This document shows positions 1 to 10,124 of a DNA stretch of 64,000 bases, piece after piece. Numbering within the stretch: position 1 is the stretch's first letter; every line of letters begins with the position of its first letter. Under the pieces are notes generated by a model, which saw nothing but the letters and a program-made list of their open reading frames with translations, had not been told where the DNA came from and ran no database searches. The translations under genes and the position numbers were made by a program. The stretch is from NCBI RefSeq assembly GCF_028369135.1, contig NZ_JAPWHW010000016.1, positions 61,903-125,902 on the forward strand, in the 5' to 3' direction. The DNA is from Roseovarius sp. ZX-A-9 (GTDB lineage Bacteria; Pseudomonadota; Alphaproteobacteria; Rhodobacterales; Rhodobacteraceae).

Positions 1-692
1 GCTTGATCCTTTTGCGATGGCATGTCGAACGGTAGCGGGTCGGGCTTCACGAACTGCTCCAGCCGGTCGCGCGACAGATCCCAGTGTTGCAGGGTCAGTT
101 CGACCGCGCGTTCTCCGTCCTGCGCCTCGATCGCGTCAATCATCTGGTCGTGATGCACGCAGGCGGTCTTGACCCGCTGTTTCTCATCCGCCGATTTCGC
201 GCGGTAAAAAGTCTGGCTGAGGCGCGTGTGGTCAATCAGCATGCGCTGCAACGCGGGCATCAGGTAGGGATTATGGGCCATCTCGCCGATCTCCTCGTGA
301 AAGCGGTGGTTGAGCATTGCCGCGCGGCTGACATCGCCTGTCGAGGTAGCAGCGCGAAAGCCGTCCTGCGTGGCACGCAACGATTCGATCTGCTCGGGCC
401 GCCGGTTCTCTGCCGCGAGGCGCGCGACATTGGCATAGATCAGCGGTGCGGTCTGAAAGAACATGCGCATCACGCCAAGGTCCATCGACGTGACCTTCGG
501 GCCGCGATTGGGCTCGGTGCGCAGATACCCCGCCCCGCTCAGGCGCTGAAACACCTCGCGCATCGGCGTGCGCGAGATCCCGTAGGCTTCGCACAGCGCT
601 GCCTCATCCAGGTCAGCGCCGGGCACGATCTGCTGCATCAATATGCGCATCCGCAGGTCTTCCAGGCAGGCAGTTTTCTTGTCCATGGGCAT
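1..692 (-). CDS. GntR-family transcriptional regulator, FCD subfamily (3' end cut by window edge)
   Basis: This is a DNA-binding repressor or activator that probably responds to a small carboxylate-type metabolite. The N-terminal winged helix-turn-helix lies at about residues 10-75 and includes LCEAYGISRTPMREVFQRL. It is followed by an all-helical FCD-type ligand domain from about residue 85, with the His-rich stretches NHRFHEEIGEMAHNPYL and CVHHDQMIDAIEAQD, which in the family contribute metal or ligand contacts. The ATG at 692 is preceded by GGTGGAG; an in-frame ATG at 686 is the alternative. About 230 codons are visible and the frame is still open at base 1, so only a few C-terminal residues are missing. 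It is divergent from trkH across 124 bp. The ligand and target genes cannot be told from the sequence. Confidence 0.88.
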   Translation of the reverse strand, partial: MPMDKKTACLEDLRMRILMQQIVPGADLDEAALCEAYGISRTPMREVFQRLSGAGYLRTEPNRGPKVTSMDLGVMRMFFQTAPLIYANVARLAAENRRPEQIESLRATQDGFRAATSTGDVSRAAMLNHRFHEEIGEMAHNPYLMPALQRMLIDHTRLSQTFYRAKSADEKQRVKTACVHHDQMIDAIEAQDGERAVELTLQHWDLSRDRLEQFVKPDPLPFDMPSQKDQ

Positions 693-717
693 GCGATCTC
701 CACCAATCGTACACAGA

Positions 718-727
718 ATGTATACGA
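718..727. promoter_or_regulatory. Candidate GntR/FCD operator (TGTATACG core)
   Basis: ATGTATACGA contains the palindrome GTATAC, about 26 bp upstream of the GntR start and in the divergent region before trkH. FCD regulators commonly bind short TNGTATACNA-like palindromes next to their own genes. It is a single imperfect site, so this is a motif-based suggestion only. Confidence 0.35.
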
Positions 728-743
728 AATGTATTTCTTGTCC

Positions 744-761
744 AGATGATTCGCATCATCT
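744..761. repeat. Inverted repeat in the GntR-trkH intergenic region
   Basis: AGATGAT at 744-750 and ATCATCT at 755-761 form perfect 7-bp arms around TCGC. It lies between the divergent starts and could be a second operator or a small hairpin. There is no evidence for a bound protein. Confidence 0.4.
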
Positions 762-816
762 TTGCGTAGCCGATCCGGGTTGACACCGGACTGGCAGGCA
801 TCCAACGCTGCGGCGC

Positions 817-2265
817 ATGATGGATTTGCGCCCGGTGGGATATGTTATCGGCCTGACGGTCATGGCGCTGGGGCTGGCGATGGTGTTCCCGCTGGTGCTC
901 GACATCGCCGAACAGCGCGGTGAATGGACCGTCTTTGCCGAGTCCTCGATCCTGACCGTGCTGACAGGCGGCCTCGTGGCGCTGACCTGCCGCAACGGCG
1001 TGCAATCCGGGCTGACCATTCAGCAGACCTTCCTTCTGACCACCGGCGTCTGGGTCGTGCTGCCGCTCTTTGGTGCGCTTCCCTTCATGCTGGGCGAGAG
1101 CGAACTGCGCTTCGTAGATGCTTTTTTCGAAGCCATGTCGGGCCTCACCACCACCGGCGCCAGCGTGATAAGCGGTCTGGACACCCTGCCTCGGGGCTTG
1201 CTGCTGTGGCGCGGAATCATGCAGTGGCTGGGCGGGATCGGGATCATTATCGTCGCGATGGTGTTCCTGCCGGAACTGCGGGTCGGCGGCATGCAGATCT
1301 TCAAGGCCGAAGCCTTTGACACCTTTGGCAAGATCCTGCCGCGCGCAGGCGAAATCGCATCTCGCATCTCGGTCATTTACCTTGCGCTGACGATGCTGTG
1401 CGTTGCGGCATATCTGTGGTCCGGCATGCACGTCTTTGACGCTACCGTACACGCGATGACCACCATCGCGACCGGGGGCATGTCGAATTACGATTCATCA
1501 TTCGGCGCGCTCAACCCGGCCAGTGAGTATGTCGCATCCGTCTTCATGGCCCTGGCAGCCCTGCCATTCGTGCGCTTCGTGCAGATGACAACAGGCACGG
1601 CCCGCCCGCTGCTGACTGACCCGCAGGTCCGGGCCTTTTTGATGACCATCTTCGTGATCGTCATGGGCCTGACATTGTGGCGTTTCGTTCAGGCCGGGGA
1701 CCCCAGCGAACGCGTCTTTCGCGAGGTCCTGTTCAACACCATCTCGATCATGACCGGAACCGGCTTTGCCAGCGAAAATTACATGACATGGGGTCCGCTG
1801 CCCATCGCCGTTATCTTCTTTACCGGCTTGATCGGCGGCTGCGCCGGTTCGACCGCATGCTCGATCAAGGTGTTCCGCTACCAACTGCTTTTTGCCTCGA
1901 TTCGCGTCCAGATGAGCCGCATCCGATCCCCGCACGGCATATTCACACCGCGCTATGCCGGGCGTCCGGTGGATGACGAAGTGCTGAATTCGGTGATGTC
2001 GTTCTTTGTCTTTTTCGTCGTCTCGCTCGGGGTCATCTCGGTGTTGCTGGCCTTTACAGGGCTCGACTTCATCACGTCGATCTCTGGCGCCGCGACCGCG
2101 CTGGCCAATATCGGGCCGGGATTGGGTGATACCATCGGACCGGCGGGCAATTTCGCCCCGCTCAACGATACCGCCAAATGGATTCTGAGCGCCAGCATGC
2201 TGATCGGTCGGCTAGAACTGCTCGCGGTTTATGCTATCTTCACCATCAACTTCTGGAGGTCCTGA
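817..2265 (+). CDS. trkH: TrkH-type potassium uptake channel subunit
   Basis: This integral membrane K+ translocating subunit normally works with cytoplasmic TrkA/KtrA regulatory proteins, none of which is in the window. The 482-residue protein is hydrophobic throughout. It shows the four pore-loop segments expected of the Trk/Ktr/HKT fold: TTTGAS (111-116), TIATGG (216-221), TGTGFA (313-318) and NIGPG (431-435). Each carries the glycine that lines the K+ filter. Length matches the family. Two adjacent ATG codons open the frame (817 and 820) and no strong ribosome binding site is visible. The stop codon overlaps the start of the following decarboxylase by one base, so the two are probably co-translated although no functional link is known. 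Confidence 0.93.
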   Translation: MMDLRPVGYVIGLTVMALGLAMVFPLVLDIAEQRGEWTVFAESSILTVLTGGLVALTCRNGVQSGLTIQQTFLLTTGVWVVLPLFGALPFMLGESELRFVDAFFEAMSGLTTTGASVISGLDTLPRGLLLWRGIMQWLGGIGIIIVAMVFLPELRVGGMQIFKAEAFDTFGKILPRAGEIASRISVIYLALTMLCVAAYLWSGMHVFDATVHAMTTIATGGMSNYDSSFGALNPASEYVASVFMALAALPFVRFVQMTTGTARPLLTDPQVRAFLMTIFVIVMGLTLWRFVQAGDPSERVFREVLFNTISIMTGTGFASENYMTWGPLPIAVIFFTGLIGGCAGSTACSIKVFRYQLLFASIRVQMSRIRSPHGIFTPRYAGRPVDDEVLNSVMSFFVFFVVSLGVISVLLAFTGLDFITSISGAATALANIGPGLGDTIGPAGNFAPLNDTAKWILSASMLIGRLELLAVYAIFTINFWRS

Positions 2266-3860
2266 TGACTGCACCTGTTCAAACCCGCCCTTTGGGGGCG
2301 CAAATCTCGCACATGCTGAAATCGCGCGGCGTTGACACGATCTTTGGCATCCCTGGTGTGCATAACCAGGAAATGTACCGCGGCATCGAAGAGGCCGGCA
2401 TCCGCCATATCCTCGCCCGGCACGAACAGGGCGCAGGGTTCATGGCCGATGGCTATGCCCGCGCCAGCGGACGGCCCGGCGTGTGCTACGTGATCACCGG
2501 CCCCGGCCTGTGCAATACGATGACACCGCTGGGGCAGGCCTATTCCGACAGCGTGTCGGTACTGGCCATCTCCTCATGCCTTGACGAGACAGCCGCGACC
2601 CGCGGCCAGTTGCACCAGATGCTGGATCAGGAGATCGCCGGCGGGACAGTCTGCGACTGGTCGGCAACGGCTCACTCCGCCGATGCGGCCTACGCGCTCA
2701 TCGACCGCGCACTGGCCGAATTCCAGAGCGTTCGAAAGCGGTCCAAGCATATCCAGGTGCCCATCGCCCTGCTCGAAGGCAATGCGCCCCCGGCATCGGA
2801 CCCGGCCCCCGAACCCGTCACCCTTGCCGAACAATCGCTGCCCCCGAACATCGCGGCACAGATCGCAGCGGCCAAACGCCCGCTATTCGTGCTCGGCGGC
2901 GGCGCGGTCGGCAATCCCGACACCACGCGCAAGGTGCTGGCACAGTTGCAAGCGGCCAGCTTTACCACCTATGCCGGGCGCGGCATCGCCGGGCTGGACG
3001 ACCCGCTGCATTTCGGTGCCTATCTTGGCCGCCCCGAGAGCGAGAGCGTCATTGCCGGTGCCGACCTGGTGATTGCCGTGGGCACCGAGCTGTCCGAAAT
3101 CGACCTGTGGCGCGCCGAGCTGGGCCATGTCGGTGACTTCATCCGCGTCGACATCGACCCCGAAATGCTCGCTCAACAGAGCGGCGGGGGCAAACTGCTG
3201 ATGAACAGCGTTTCCTTCTTCACCGGGCTTGCTGCCGCACTCGAAGGGCACGTAGCCCGGACAAGCTGGACCGCGAAAGAGGTCAAGGCCGCCCGCGCCC
3301 GCTGGCGCGCCGAATCAGATTCCGAACGCCCCGGCATCGCGCCCATCTGCGACGTACTGCGCGAGGTGATGCCCGAGGACACGATGTATTTCTCGGACAT
3401 GACCCAGTTTGCCTATACCGGCAAGGAAGTGTGGGACATGGCCCGCCCCGGCCACTGGCACCACCCCTACGGCTTTGGCACGCTGGGCTATGCCCTGCCT
3501 GCCGGGATCGGCGGGGCTACGGCCCGGCCCGGCCTGCCCACGGTGATCATCGCCGGGGATTACGGGTTCCAGTACACGGTGCAGGAACTGGGCACCGCCG
3601 TGGAACTGGGCCAGCCCCTGCCGATCCTGCTGTGGGACAATGGCAAGCTGAAAGAGATCGAGGACAGCATGGTGCGCGCGCAGATCGCGCCCAATTCGGT
3701 GATCGCCCATAACCCCGATTTCTGCGCACTGGCCAAGGCCTATGGCGCATATGCCGAAGCACCCAAATCCCACTCGGAGCTAAAAAGGGCGGTGACAGCC
3801 GCCTTCAAGGCCGATGGCCCGACCCTGATCTACATGACCGCCGCCATGACCGCTGATTGA
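2265..3860 (+). CDS. Thiamine-diphosphate-dependent 2-oxoacid decarboxylase / acetolactate synthase-like (probable 5-guanidino-2-oxopentanoate decarboxylase)
   Basis: This 531-residue cytoplasmic ThDP enzyme has the usual PYR, central and PP domains. The activating glutamate is E54 in RHEQGA. The PP-domain cofactor motif is present as GDYGF near residue 431, followed by LLWDNGKLKEI; the canonical GDG is thus GDY. Overall it resembles the acetolactate-synthase-like subgroup annotated as 5-guanidino-2-oxopentanoate decarboxylase, an enzyme of arginine transamination catabolism. The substrate is inferred and not certain. The ATG at 2265 overlaps the trkH TGA and is preceded by GGAGGT at 2255-2260, which fixes the start; the open frame extends further upstream but without a comparable site. 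It is convergent with aroC. Confidence 0.8.
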   Translation: MTAPVQTRPLGAQISHMLKSRGVDTIFGIPGVHNQEMYRGIEEAGIRHILARHEQGAGFMADGYARASGRPGVCYVITGPGLCNTMTPLGQAYSDSVSVLAISSCLDETAATRGQLHQMLDQEIAGGTVCDWSATAHSADAAYALIDRALAEFQSVRKRSKHIQVPIALLEGNAPPASDPAPEPVTLAEQSLPPNIAAQIAAAKRPLFVLGGGAVGNPDTTRKVLAQLQAASFTTYAGRGIAGLDDPLHFGAYLGRPESESVIAGADLVIAVGTELSEIDLWRAELGHVGDFIRVDIDPEMLAQQSGGGKLLMNSVSFFTGLAAALEGHVARTSWTAKEVKAARARWRAESDSERPGIAPICDVLREVMPEDTMYFSDMTQFAYTGKEVWDMARPGHWHHPYGFGTLGYALPAGIGGATARPGLPTVIIAGDYGFQYTVQELGTAVELGQPLPILLWDNGKLKEIEDSMVRAQIAPNSVIAHNPDFCALAKAYGAYAEAPKSHSELKRAVTAAFKADGPTLIYMTAAMTAD

Positions 3861-3909
3861 CCCGACCCGGCTGGGCGCGCGCTGGAATTCTCTGAAAGTT
3901 CTACGCCGC

Positions 3910-5013
3910 TCAGCCGATGCGCCCGCGTGGGCCATCGCCCACCTGGCCGCGATGCAGCAACAGGTGGTCCAGGATCACGCAGGCCATCATGGCCTCGCCC
4001 ACCGGCACCGCGCGGATACCGACGCAGGGATCGTGGCGGCCCTTGGTGATCACCTCGGTCGCGCTGCCGTCCATCCGGATCGACTTGCGCGGGCTCAGGA
4101 TCGACGAGGTCGGCTTGACCGCGAAGCGCACCACCACGTCCTGCCCGGTGGATATCCCGCCCAGGATGCCGCCCGCATGGTTGCTGCTGTATTCCGGCCC
4201 GTCCGGCCCCATGAAAATCTCGTCCGCGTTCTCGGTGCCCTTCAACTCTGCCGCCGCCATGCCTTCGCCGATCTCCACGCCCTTGACCGCGTTGATCGAC
4301 ATGCAGGCCGCCGCCAGATCGGTATCGAGCTTGGCATAGACCGGCGCACCAAGGCCCGCAGGCACGCCGCGCGCCACCACTTCGACCACGGCACCAACCG
4401 AGTCGTGTTCCTTGCGCAGCTTTTGCAGATACTTCTCCCAGTCCGGCGCGGCCTTGGCGTCGGGCAGCCAGAAATCGTTGGTATCGATCGCATCCCAGTC
4501 AAACCGCTCGCGGTCCAGCACCATCTCGCCCATGCGGGTCATGTAGCCCTTGATCTCTACCTTTGGCGCCAGCACGCCCAGCACCGCGCGCGCAATCCCG
4601 CCCGCCGCGACCCGCGCTGCCGTTTCACGCGCCGAACTGCGCCCCCCGCCGCGATAGTCGCGCAGCCCGTATTTCTGGTGATAGGTGATATCCGCATGGC
4701 CGGGCCGGAACGTGTTGGCGATATCGCCGTAATCGCGGCTGCGCTGATCAGTGTTCTCGATCATCAGCTGAATGGGCGTGCCGGTTGTCTGCCCTTCGAA
4801 CACACCCGACAGGATGCGCACGGCATCCGGCTCGTTGCGCTGGGTCATGTTCTTGTTCTGGCCGGGCCGCCGCCTTTCCAGCCAGTGCTGCAACATCGCC
4901 TCGTCCACCGTCACGCCGGGCGGGCAACCATCCACAGTCGCCCCCAACGCGGGCCCGTGGCTTTCGCCCCAGGTGGTGACACGAAAGAGATGTCCGAATG
5001 TGTTGAGGCTCAT
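3910..5013 (-). CDS. aroC: Chorismate synthase
   Basis: It catalyses the last step of the shikimate pathway, 5-enolpyruvylshikimate-3-phosphate to chorismate, using reduced FMN. The 367-residue protein starts [20 protein letters not shown] and carries the family signatures [40 protein letters not shown] and [19 protein letters not shown]. The ATG at 5013 follows AAAGGAG. The frame stays open 33 codons further upstream, but that extension has no homology-like character. Full length and intact. It appears monocistronic and converges on the preceding decarboxylase, with about 50 bp between the two stop codons. Confidence 0.97.
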   Translation of the reverse strand: MSLNTFGHLFRVTTWGESHGPALGATVDGCPPGVTVDEAMLQHWLERRRPGQNKNMTQRNEPDAVRILSGVFEGQTTGTPIQLMIENTDQRSRDYGDIANTFRPGHADITYHQKYGLRDYRGGGRSSARETAARVAAGGIARAVLGVLAPKVEIKGYMTRMGEMVLDRERFDWDAIDTNDFWLPDAKAAPDWEKYLQKLRKEHDSVGAVVEVVARGVPAGLGAPVYAKLDTDLAAACMSINAVKGVEIGEGMAAAELKGTENADEIFMGPDGPEYSSNHAGGILGGISTGQDVVVRFAVKPTSSILSPRKSIRMDGSATEVITKGRHDPCVGIRAVPVGEAMMACVILDHLLLHRGQVGDGPRGRIG

Positions 5014-5274
5014 GGCGCGGCTCCTTTGCCGCTTGGGTCTAGCGGGGCCACGCACGCGCCTCAAGCGGAATTGAATATGGCACCCCCGGTCCGGCCCCAC
5101 CAATGTGGGCACCCTCCCAAGAGTCTTGAGTGGGCGGCTCTTTGGGACAACTGGGCTTTCTCCCTGTGTGAACCAATGTCAGCTTCGCCCAAAACACGCC
5201 GAGAATATTTTCACCAGCCCGCTAAAGTAGCGATCCTCTGGTGTATTGTTCTCGGGGCTAGGGGAGGGTCGGTC

Positions 5275-6621
5275 GTGATTCCATTTAACGTAGGTCTGGT
5301 GCTGCTTCCCAAGAAATCAGCGCTTTTTCAGCACCTCAACGCTCGTCTGCGCTGTGTCGGCAGATGTCTCGGCGCTTTGCTCCTTGGCTGCGTCTTGGCG
5401 GGCTGCTTGCCAAACTCCAAGCCTTTCACCAGTTCGGAGAACGTCTTTACCGCCGAGCAGATGAGGCCACTTGCCGATCTCTATTCTGGCAAGGCGTTTG
5501 CTGCCGATATCCGGAGAACGTCGTTCGGTGGTTATGTTGCTATCATCAAGATCAACGGCAACGCTTGGGTCGCGGCGCGGCAGAATCTCAGTAACGTCGA
5601 GTTTCGCGCTATAGAAAGCTATCATGAAACCCGCCTCCTGGGGGGGCGAACCATTATCCTGATCAACCATCGGGAAGCCGACGACCCTGAATGGCTGAAA
5701 GGGCCGAGCGACGGCTCGTTTGAATACGTGCCCATAAACATGGCCGAAGATGGGAAATGGTCGCTTCTGCTCCCTGATCCTTCTAGCGAGACCGAGGTCA
5801 AGTCCCGCCGCAGTCTTTACAGGGCGGCTTTGAAAGTACTCGAAACAGGAAAGGTAGGACAGCGCATCAACCTTAGGCAGGTGTCAGACGCGAGGTTTCA
5901 AATCTATTTGAGCGAAGTTGTGCGCAGCCTCGGTGCCGCCATGGGTGCCGAAGCCGGTCAGAGCTGCGAACAGGGCTTCGCCATGCAATCAAATTCGCGA
6001 GGCAACTGGCGCGCGCAAAGCATGGTATGGATGGGCGGAGCCGCCCACACTGCCTTTCACTCGTCAAAGACGCGTGAGGTCACTCCCGGTACGGGAACCA
6101 AGACAAAATATGAGCACACGTCGGAGAGGTCACACAACGCGGTCCGCTTTACCACGCTTGGCCATGACCCTGCGACGCCGCGCCGGTCAGCACCTATCAC
6201 AGACCTGTTTCTTGAATTCCCCCATATCGTGTCTACCGACCCGGCCAACCCAATGCCCAAGATCATCGATATCATCCGCGGAGATGTTGAGGCAGAAATT
6301 CAGCTTGAGTTGAATGGCGAGCCCTTCGCGTCCGTTCCTATGAGGTCGTCGGTGACGGACTTCGAAACCCCACTTGGTGCAGATTACTTCGAAGTCGGAA
6401 TCAGATTTCTGGGGATGTTCAGCGAGGAAAAGTTTGGGAAGCTCTTCGAGCGTTTATATGATGCTGCCAGCCAACCTGATGCGACGCTCACATATCGGGC
6501 GGTGTTTGGCGATGGGCGCGCGACGCCGACCTACGCAACAGACCTCGAAGGCTTTGACAAGGTGGATGCACGCGCCGACCGTGATGGGCGTCGCTTGCGC
6601 GAGTTGTGCGTGCAGCAATGA
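5275..6621 (+). CDS. Unrecognised lipoprotein, about 448 aa
   Basis: I do not recognise this family. The N-terminus has positively charged residues (R24, R26, R30), a hydrophobic run and the lipobox LAGC with the lipidated cysteine at about residue 44, so it is probably an envelope lipoprotein. The rest is soluble and mixed, with no obvious repeats; WRAQSMVWMGGAAH sits near the middle. The start is uncertain: GTG at 5275 is preceded by GGGGAGG at 5261-5267 with good spacing, while an in-frame ATG at 5176 lacks a site. The frame upstream only mirrors aroC. The DNA is visibly AT-richer than its neighbours, especially 5150-5350, which suggests accessory or acquired sequence. It is convergent with ald. 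Confidence 0.7.
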   Translation: MIPFNVGLVLLPKKSALFQHLNARLRCVGRCLGALLLGCVLAGCLPNSKPFTSSENVFTAEQMRPLADLYSGKAFAADIRRTSFGGYVAIIKINGNAWVAARQNLSNVEFRAIESYHETRLLGGRTIILINHREADDPEWLKGPSDGSFEYVPINMAEDGKWSLLLPDPSSETEVKSRRSLYRAALKVLETGKVGQRINLRQVSDARFQIYLSEVVRSLGAAMGAEAGQSCEQGFAMQSNSRGNWRAQSMVWMGGAAHTAFHSSKTREVTPGTGTKTKYEHTSERSHNAVRFTTLGHDPATPRRSAPITDLFLEFPHIVSTDPANPMPKIIDIIRGDVEAEIQLELNGEPFASVPMRSSVTDFETPLGADYFEVGIRFLGMFSEEKFGKLFERLYDAASQPDATLTYRAVFGDGRATPTYATDLEGFDKVDARADRDGRRLRELCVQQ

Positions 6622-6677
6622 AAGCGCGACACGCACAAGTGCAATAACAGAGACTGCTTGGCCGGTTACCCGAAGTA

Positions 6678-6699
6678 GCGGGCCGGTGGTCCGGCCCGC
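6678..6699. terminator. Strong hairpin between convergent genes
   Basis: GCGGGCCGG (6678-6686) and CCGGCCCGC (6691-6699) form a perfect 9-bp stem with the 4-base loop TGGT. It lies between the convergent stops of the lipoprotein gene and ald. There is no T run on either side, so it is a candidate bidirectional terminator or 3'-end protector, not a canonical intrinsic terminator. Confidence 0.5.
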
Positions 6700-6709
6700 C
6701 AGTTCCGGT

Positions 6710-7828
6710 TCAGCCGCCCAAAAGGCTCTGTGGTGCGACCGTGTCGATCCCCAACGCCTCGCCGACCGCCGCGTAGGTCAGTTGCCCGGCGTGTACGTTC
6801 AGCCCGTTCAGCAAGTTGGGGTCATCCGCACAGGCCTTTTTCCAGCCCTTGTCCGCCAGCGCCAGCATGAACGGCATCGTCGCATTGCCCAGCGCGATGG
6901 TCGAAGTGCGCGCAACAGCTCCCGGCATGTTGGCCACGCAATAGTGGATGATCCCGCCGACCTCGTAGATCGGGTCCTGGTGGGTCGTCGCCTTGGACGT
7001 CTCGAAACAGCCGCCCTGGTCAATCGCCACATCCACCAGCACGGAGCCGGGCCGCATCTGGCCCAGTTGCGCGCGGCTGATCAGCCTTGGCGCTGCCGCC
7101 CCGGGGACCAGAACGGCCCCGATCACCATGTCCATACGGCCCAGCAGTTCCTCGATGGCGCCCTTGTCGGAATATTGCGTCGTCAGGCGGCCCATGAACA
7201 CGTCGTCAAGATATGACAGGCGCGGCACCGACCGGTCCAGCACGGTGACATTCGCCCCCATCCCCACGGCAACACGGGCCGCGGCGGTGCCGACAACCCC
7301 GCCACCGATGATCGCCACATTGGCCGGACGCACGCCCGGCACGCCGCCCATCAGGACGCCACTGCCGCCATTGGCCTTTTGCAGCGCCCACGCCCCGCTC
7401 TGGGGGGCCAGACGCCCGGCGACTTCGGACATCGGCGCCAGGAGCGGCAGACCGCCGCGATTGTCCGTGACCGTCTCGTAGGCGATGGCGGTACAGCCGC
7501 TGTCCAGCAGATCGCGGGTTTGGGCCGGGTCCGGCGCAAGATGCAGATAGGTAAAGAGCAACTGACCTTCGCGCAGCATCTTGCGTTCGCCCGGCTGCGG
7601 TTCCTTGACCTTCACGATCATGTCAGCACTGGCAAAGATCTCCTCTGCGCTGGTGCTGATCGTAGCCCCGGCGGCAGTGTAATCATCGTCGGTAAAGCCC
7701 GCACCATCCCCGGCCCCCGCCTGGATGATTACGTCATGGCCACGACTGACCGCCTCGCGCGCCGCGTTCGGTGTCATGCCGACGCGGTATTCCTGCGGCT
7801 TGACCTCGGTTGGGCATCCGATCTTCAT
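6710..7828 (-). CDS. ald: Alanine dehydrogenase
   Basis: It catalyses NAD-dependent, reversible oxidative deamination of L-alanine to pyruvate and ammonia. The protein is 372 residues, the normal length. The substrate-binding and catalytic residues K75 (VKVKEP) and H96 (FTYLHLAPD) sit at the family's positions. The nucleotide-binding loop GGGVVG is at 175-180 inside VAIIGGGVVGTAAARVA. The ATG at 7828 is preceded by a very strong AGGAGGAGG. It is divergent from an Lrp-family regulator 136 bp away, the common arrangement in which the Lrp protein activates ald in response to alanine. Confidence 0.97.
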   Translation of the reverse strand: MKIGCPTEVKPQEYRVGMTPNAAREAVSRGHDVIIQAGAGDGAGFTDDDYTAAGATISTSAEEIFASADMIVKVKEPQPGERKMLREGQLLFTYLHLAPDPAQTRDLLDSGCTAIAYETVTDNRGGLPLLAPMSEVAGRLAPQSGAWALQKANGGSGVLMGGVPGVRPANVAIIGGGVVGTAAARVAVGMGANVTVLDRSVPRLSYLDDVFMGRLTTQYSDKGAIEELLGRMDMVIGAVLVPGAAAPRLISRAQLGQMRPGSVLVDVAIDQGGCFETSKATTHQDPIYEVGGIIHYCVANMPGAVARTSTIALGNATMPFMLALADKGWKKACADDPNLLNGLNVHAGQLTYAAVGEALGIDTVAPQSLLGG

Positions 7829-7916
7829 ATGTATTCCTCCTCCTGATTATAAACAGAATGCCGCAGGCGGCGCGCAAAGGGATGCGAAAAACCTCTCGCC
7901 TTTCGGGGGGTTCTTC

Positions 7917-7924
7917 GAATATTC
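7917..7924. promoter_or_regulatory. Possible Lrp-type operator (GAATATTC)
   Basis: The AT-rich palindrome GAATATTC, set in TTCTTCGAATATTCTTCG, lies between the ald and Lrp-type starts. Lrp/AsnC regulators bind degenerate AT-rich palindromes in such spacers. This is inference from position and symmetry only. Confidence 0.3.
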
Positions 7925-7964
7925 TTCGCAGATCAGCCAGTATTGCAGCAAAGGCTTGCACACC

Positions 7965-8423
7965 ATGTCCATAGACTCGACCGATCGCCGCATTCTGACA
8001 GTCCTGCAGCGACAGGGCCGCATTTCGAATGCCGATCTGGCGGAAAAGGTGAACCTTTCGGCCAGCGCCTGCCACCGCCGCGTGCACCGGCTTGAGGCCG
8101 AAGGCTACATCGCCGGATATGTGGCGCTGCTGGATGCCCGCAAGATGAACGTGCCCGCGACCGTGTTCGTCGAAATCACGCTGTCCACGCAGGCCGAAGA
8201 CGTGCTGGAGGCGTTCGAAAAGGCCGTAGCCCGCATCCCCGACGTGCTGGAATGCCATCTGACCGCAGGCACCGCCGACTACATCATCAAGGTCGTCGCC
8301 GAAGACACCGAAGATTTCGCCCGCATCCACCGTCAGCATCTGGCGCGCCTGCCAGGCGTCGCCAAGATGCAGTCAAGCTTTGCCTTGCGCACCGTGTGCA
8401 AGACTACGGCATTGCCGGTCTGA
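7965..8423 (+). CDS. Lrp/AsnC-family transcriptional regulator, probable ald regulator
   Basis: The 152-residue protein begins with DSTDRRILTVLQRQGRISNA, the standard Lrp/AsnC N-terminus. A helix-turn-helix follows at about residues 18-40 (SNADLAEKVNLSASACHRRV), then a C-terminal RAM domain containing PDVLECHLTAGTADYIIKV. Family members assemble as octamers or hexadecamers and bind amino acids at RAM interfaces. The ATG at 7965 is chosen because homologous sequence begins there; the frame is open upstream. Its divergence from ald makes alanine-responsive control of ald the likely job. It ends 4 bp short of the gdhA stop on the other strand. Confidence 0.93.
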   Translation: MSIDSTDRRILTVLQRQGRISNADLAEKVNLSASACHRRVHRLEAEGYIAGYVALLDARKMNVPATVFVEITLSTQAEDVLEAFEKAVARIPDVLECHLTAGTADYIIKVVAEDTEDFARIHRQHLARLPGVAKMQSSFALRTVCKTTALPV

Positions 8424-8427
8424 TGCG

Positions 8428-9867
<1,440 letters not shown>

Positions 9868-10069
9868 TTACCGCGTGGTCCGACTCAGTTTCGGAACGAA
9901 ACGCGTTCTTTACCTGTGCGAAAAATACCTGGGAACAGTCGGAATACAATGGAAAGCAGTGCGACTTGTGCGCGCAGGGGTAAAAAACCATTCCTGCCAT
10001 GAAAAAATCAAGAGCTGCCAGCACCCCGTTGGGCCAAATCACAACGCCCTCATCCACCCCCGGAAAAGC

Positions 10070-10098
10070 AAAAAGGCCCCGGCGTTTCCACCGGGGCC
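10070..10098 (-). terminator. Intrinsic terminator of pnp
   Basis: Read on the minus strand, an 8-bp perfect stem GGCCCCGG / CCGGGGCC with an 8-base loop is followed by TTTTT. It lies 27 bp past the pnp stop codon. Confidence 0.85.
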
Positions 10099-10124
10099 CC
10101 TGATCACTTGGCGAAAAGTTTCGC

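Noticed and set aside
3952..5274. Upstream in-frame extension of the lipoprotein gene through aroC
   Set aside because: The extension is the complement of aroC, without a start site or family; the GTG at 5275 has a good ribosome binding site and precedes a lipobox.
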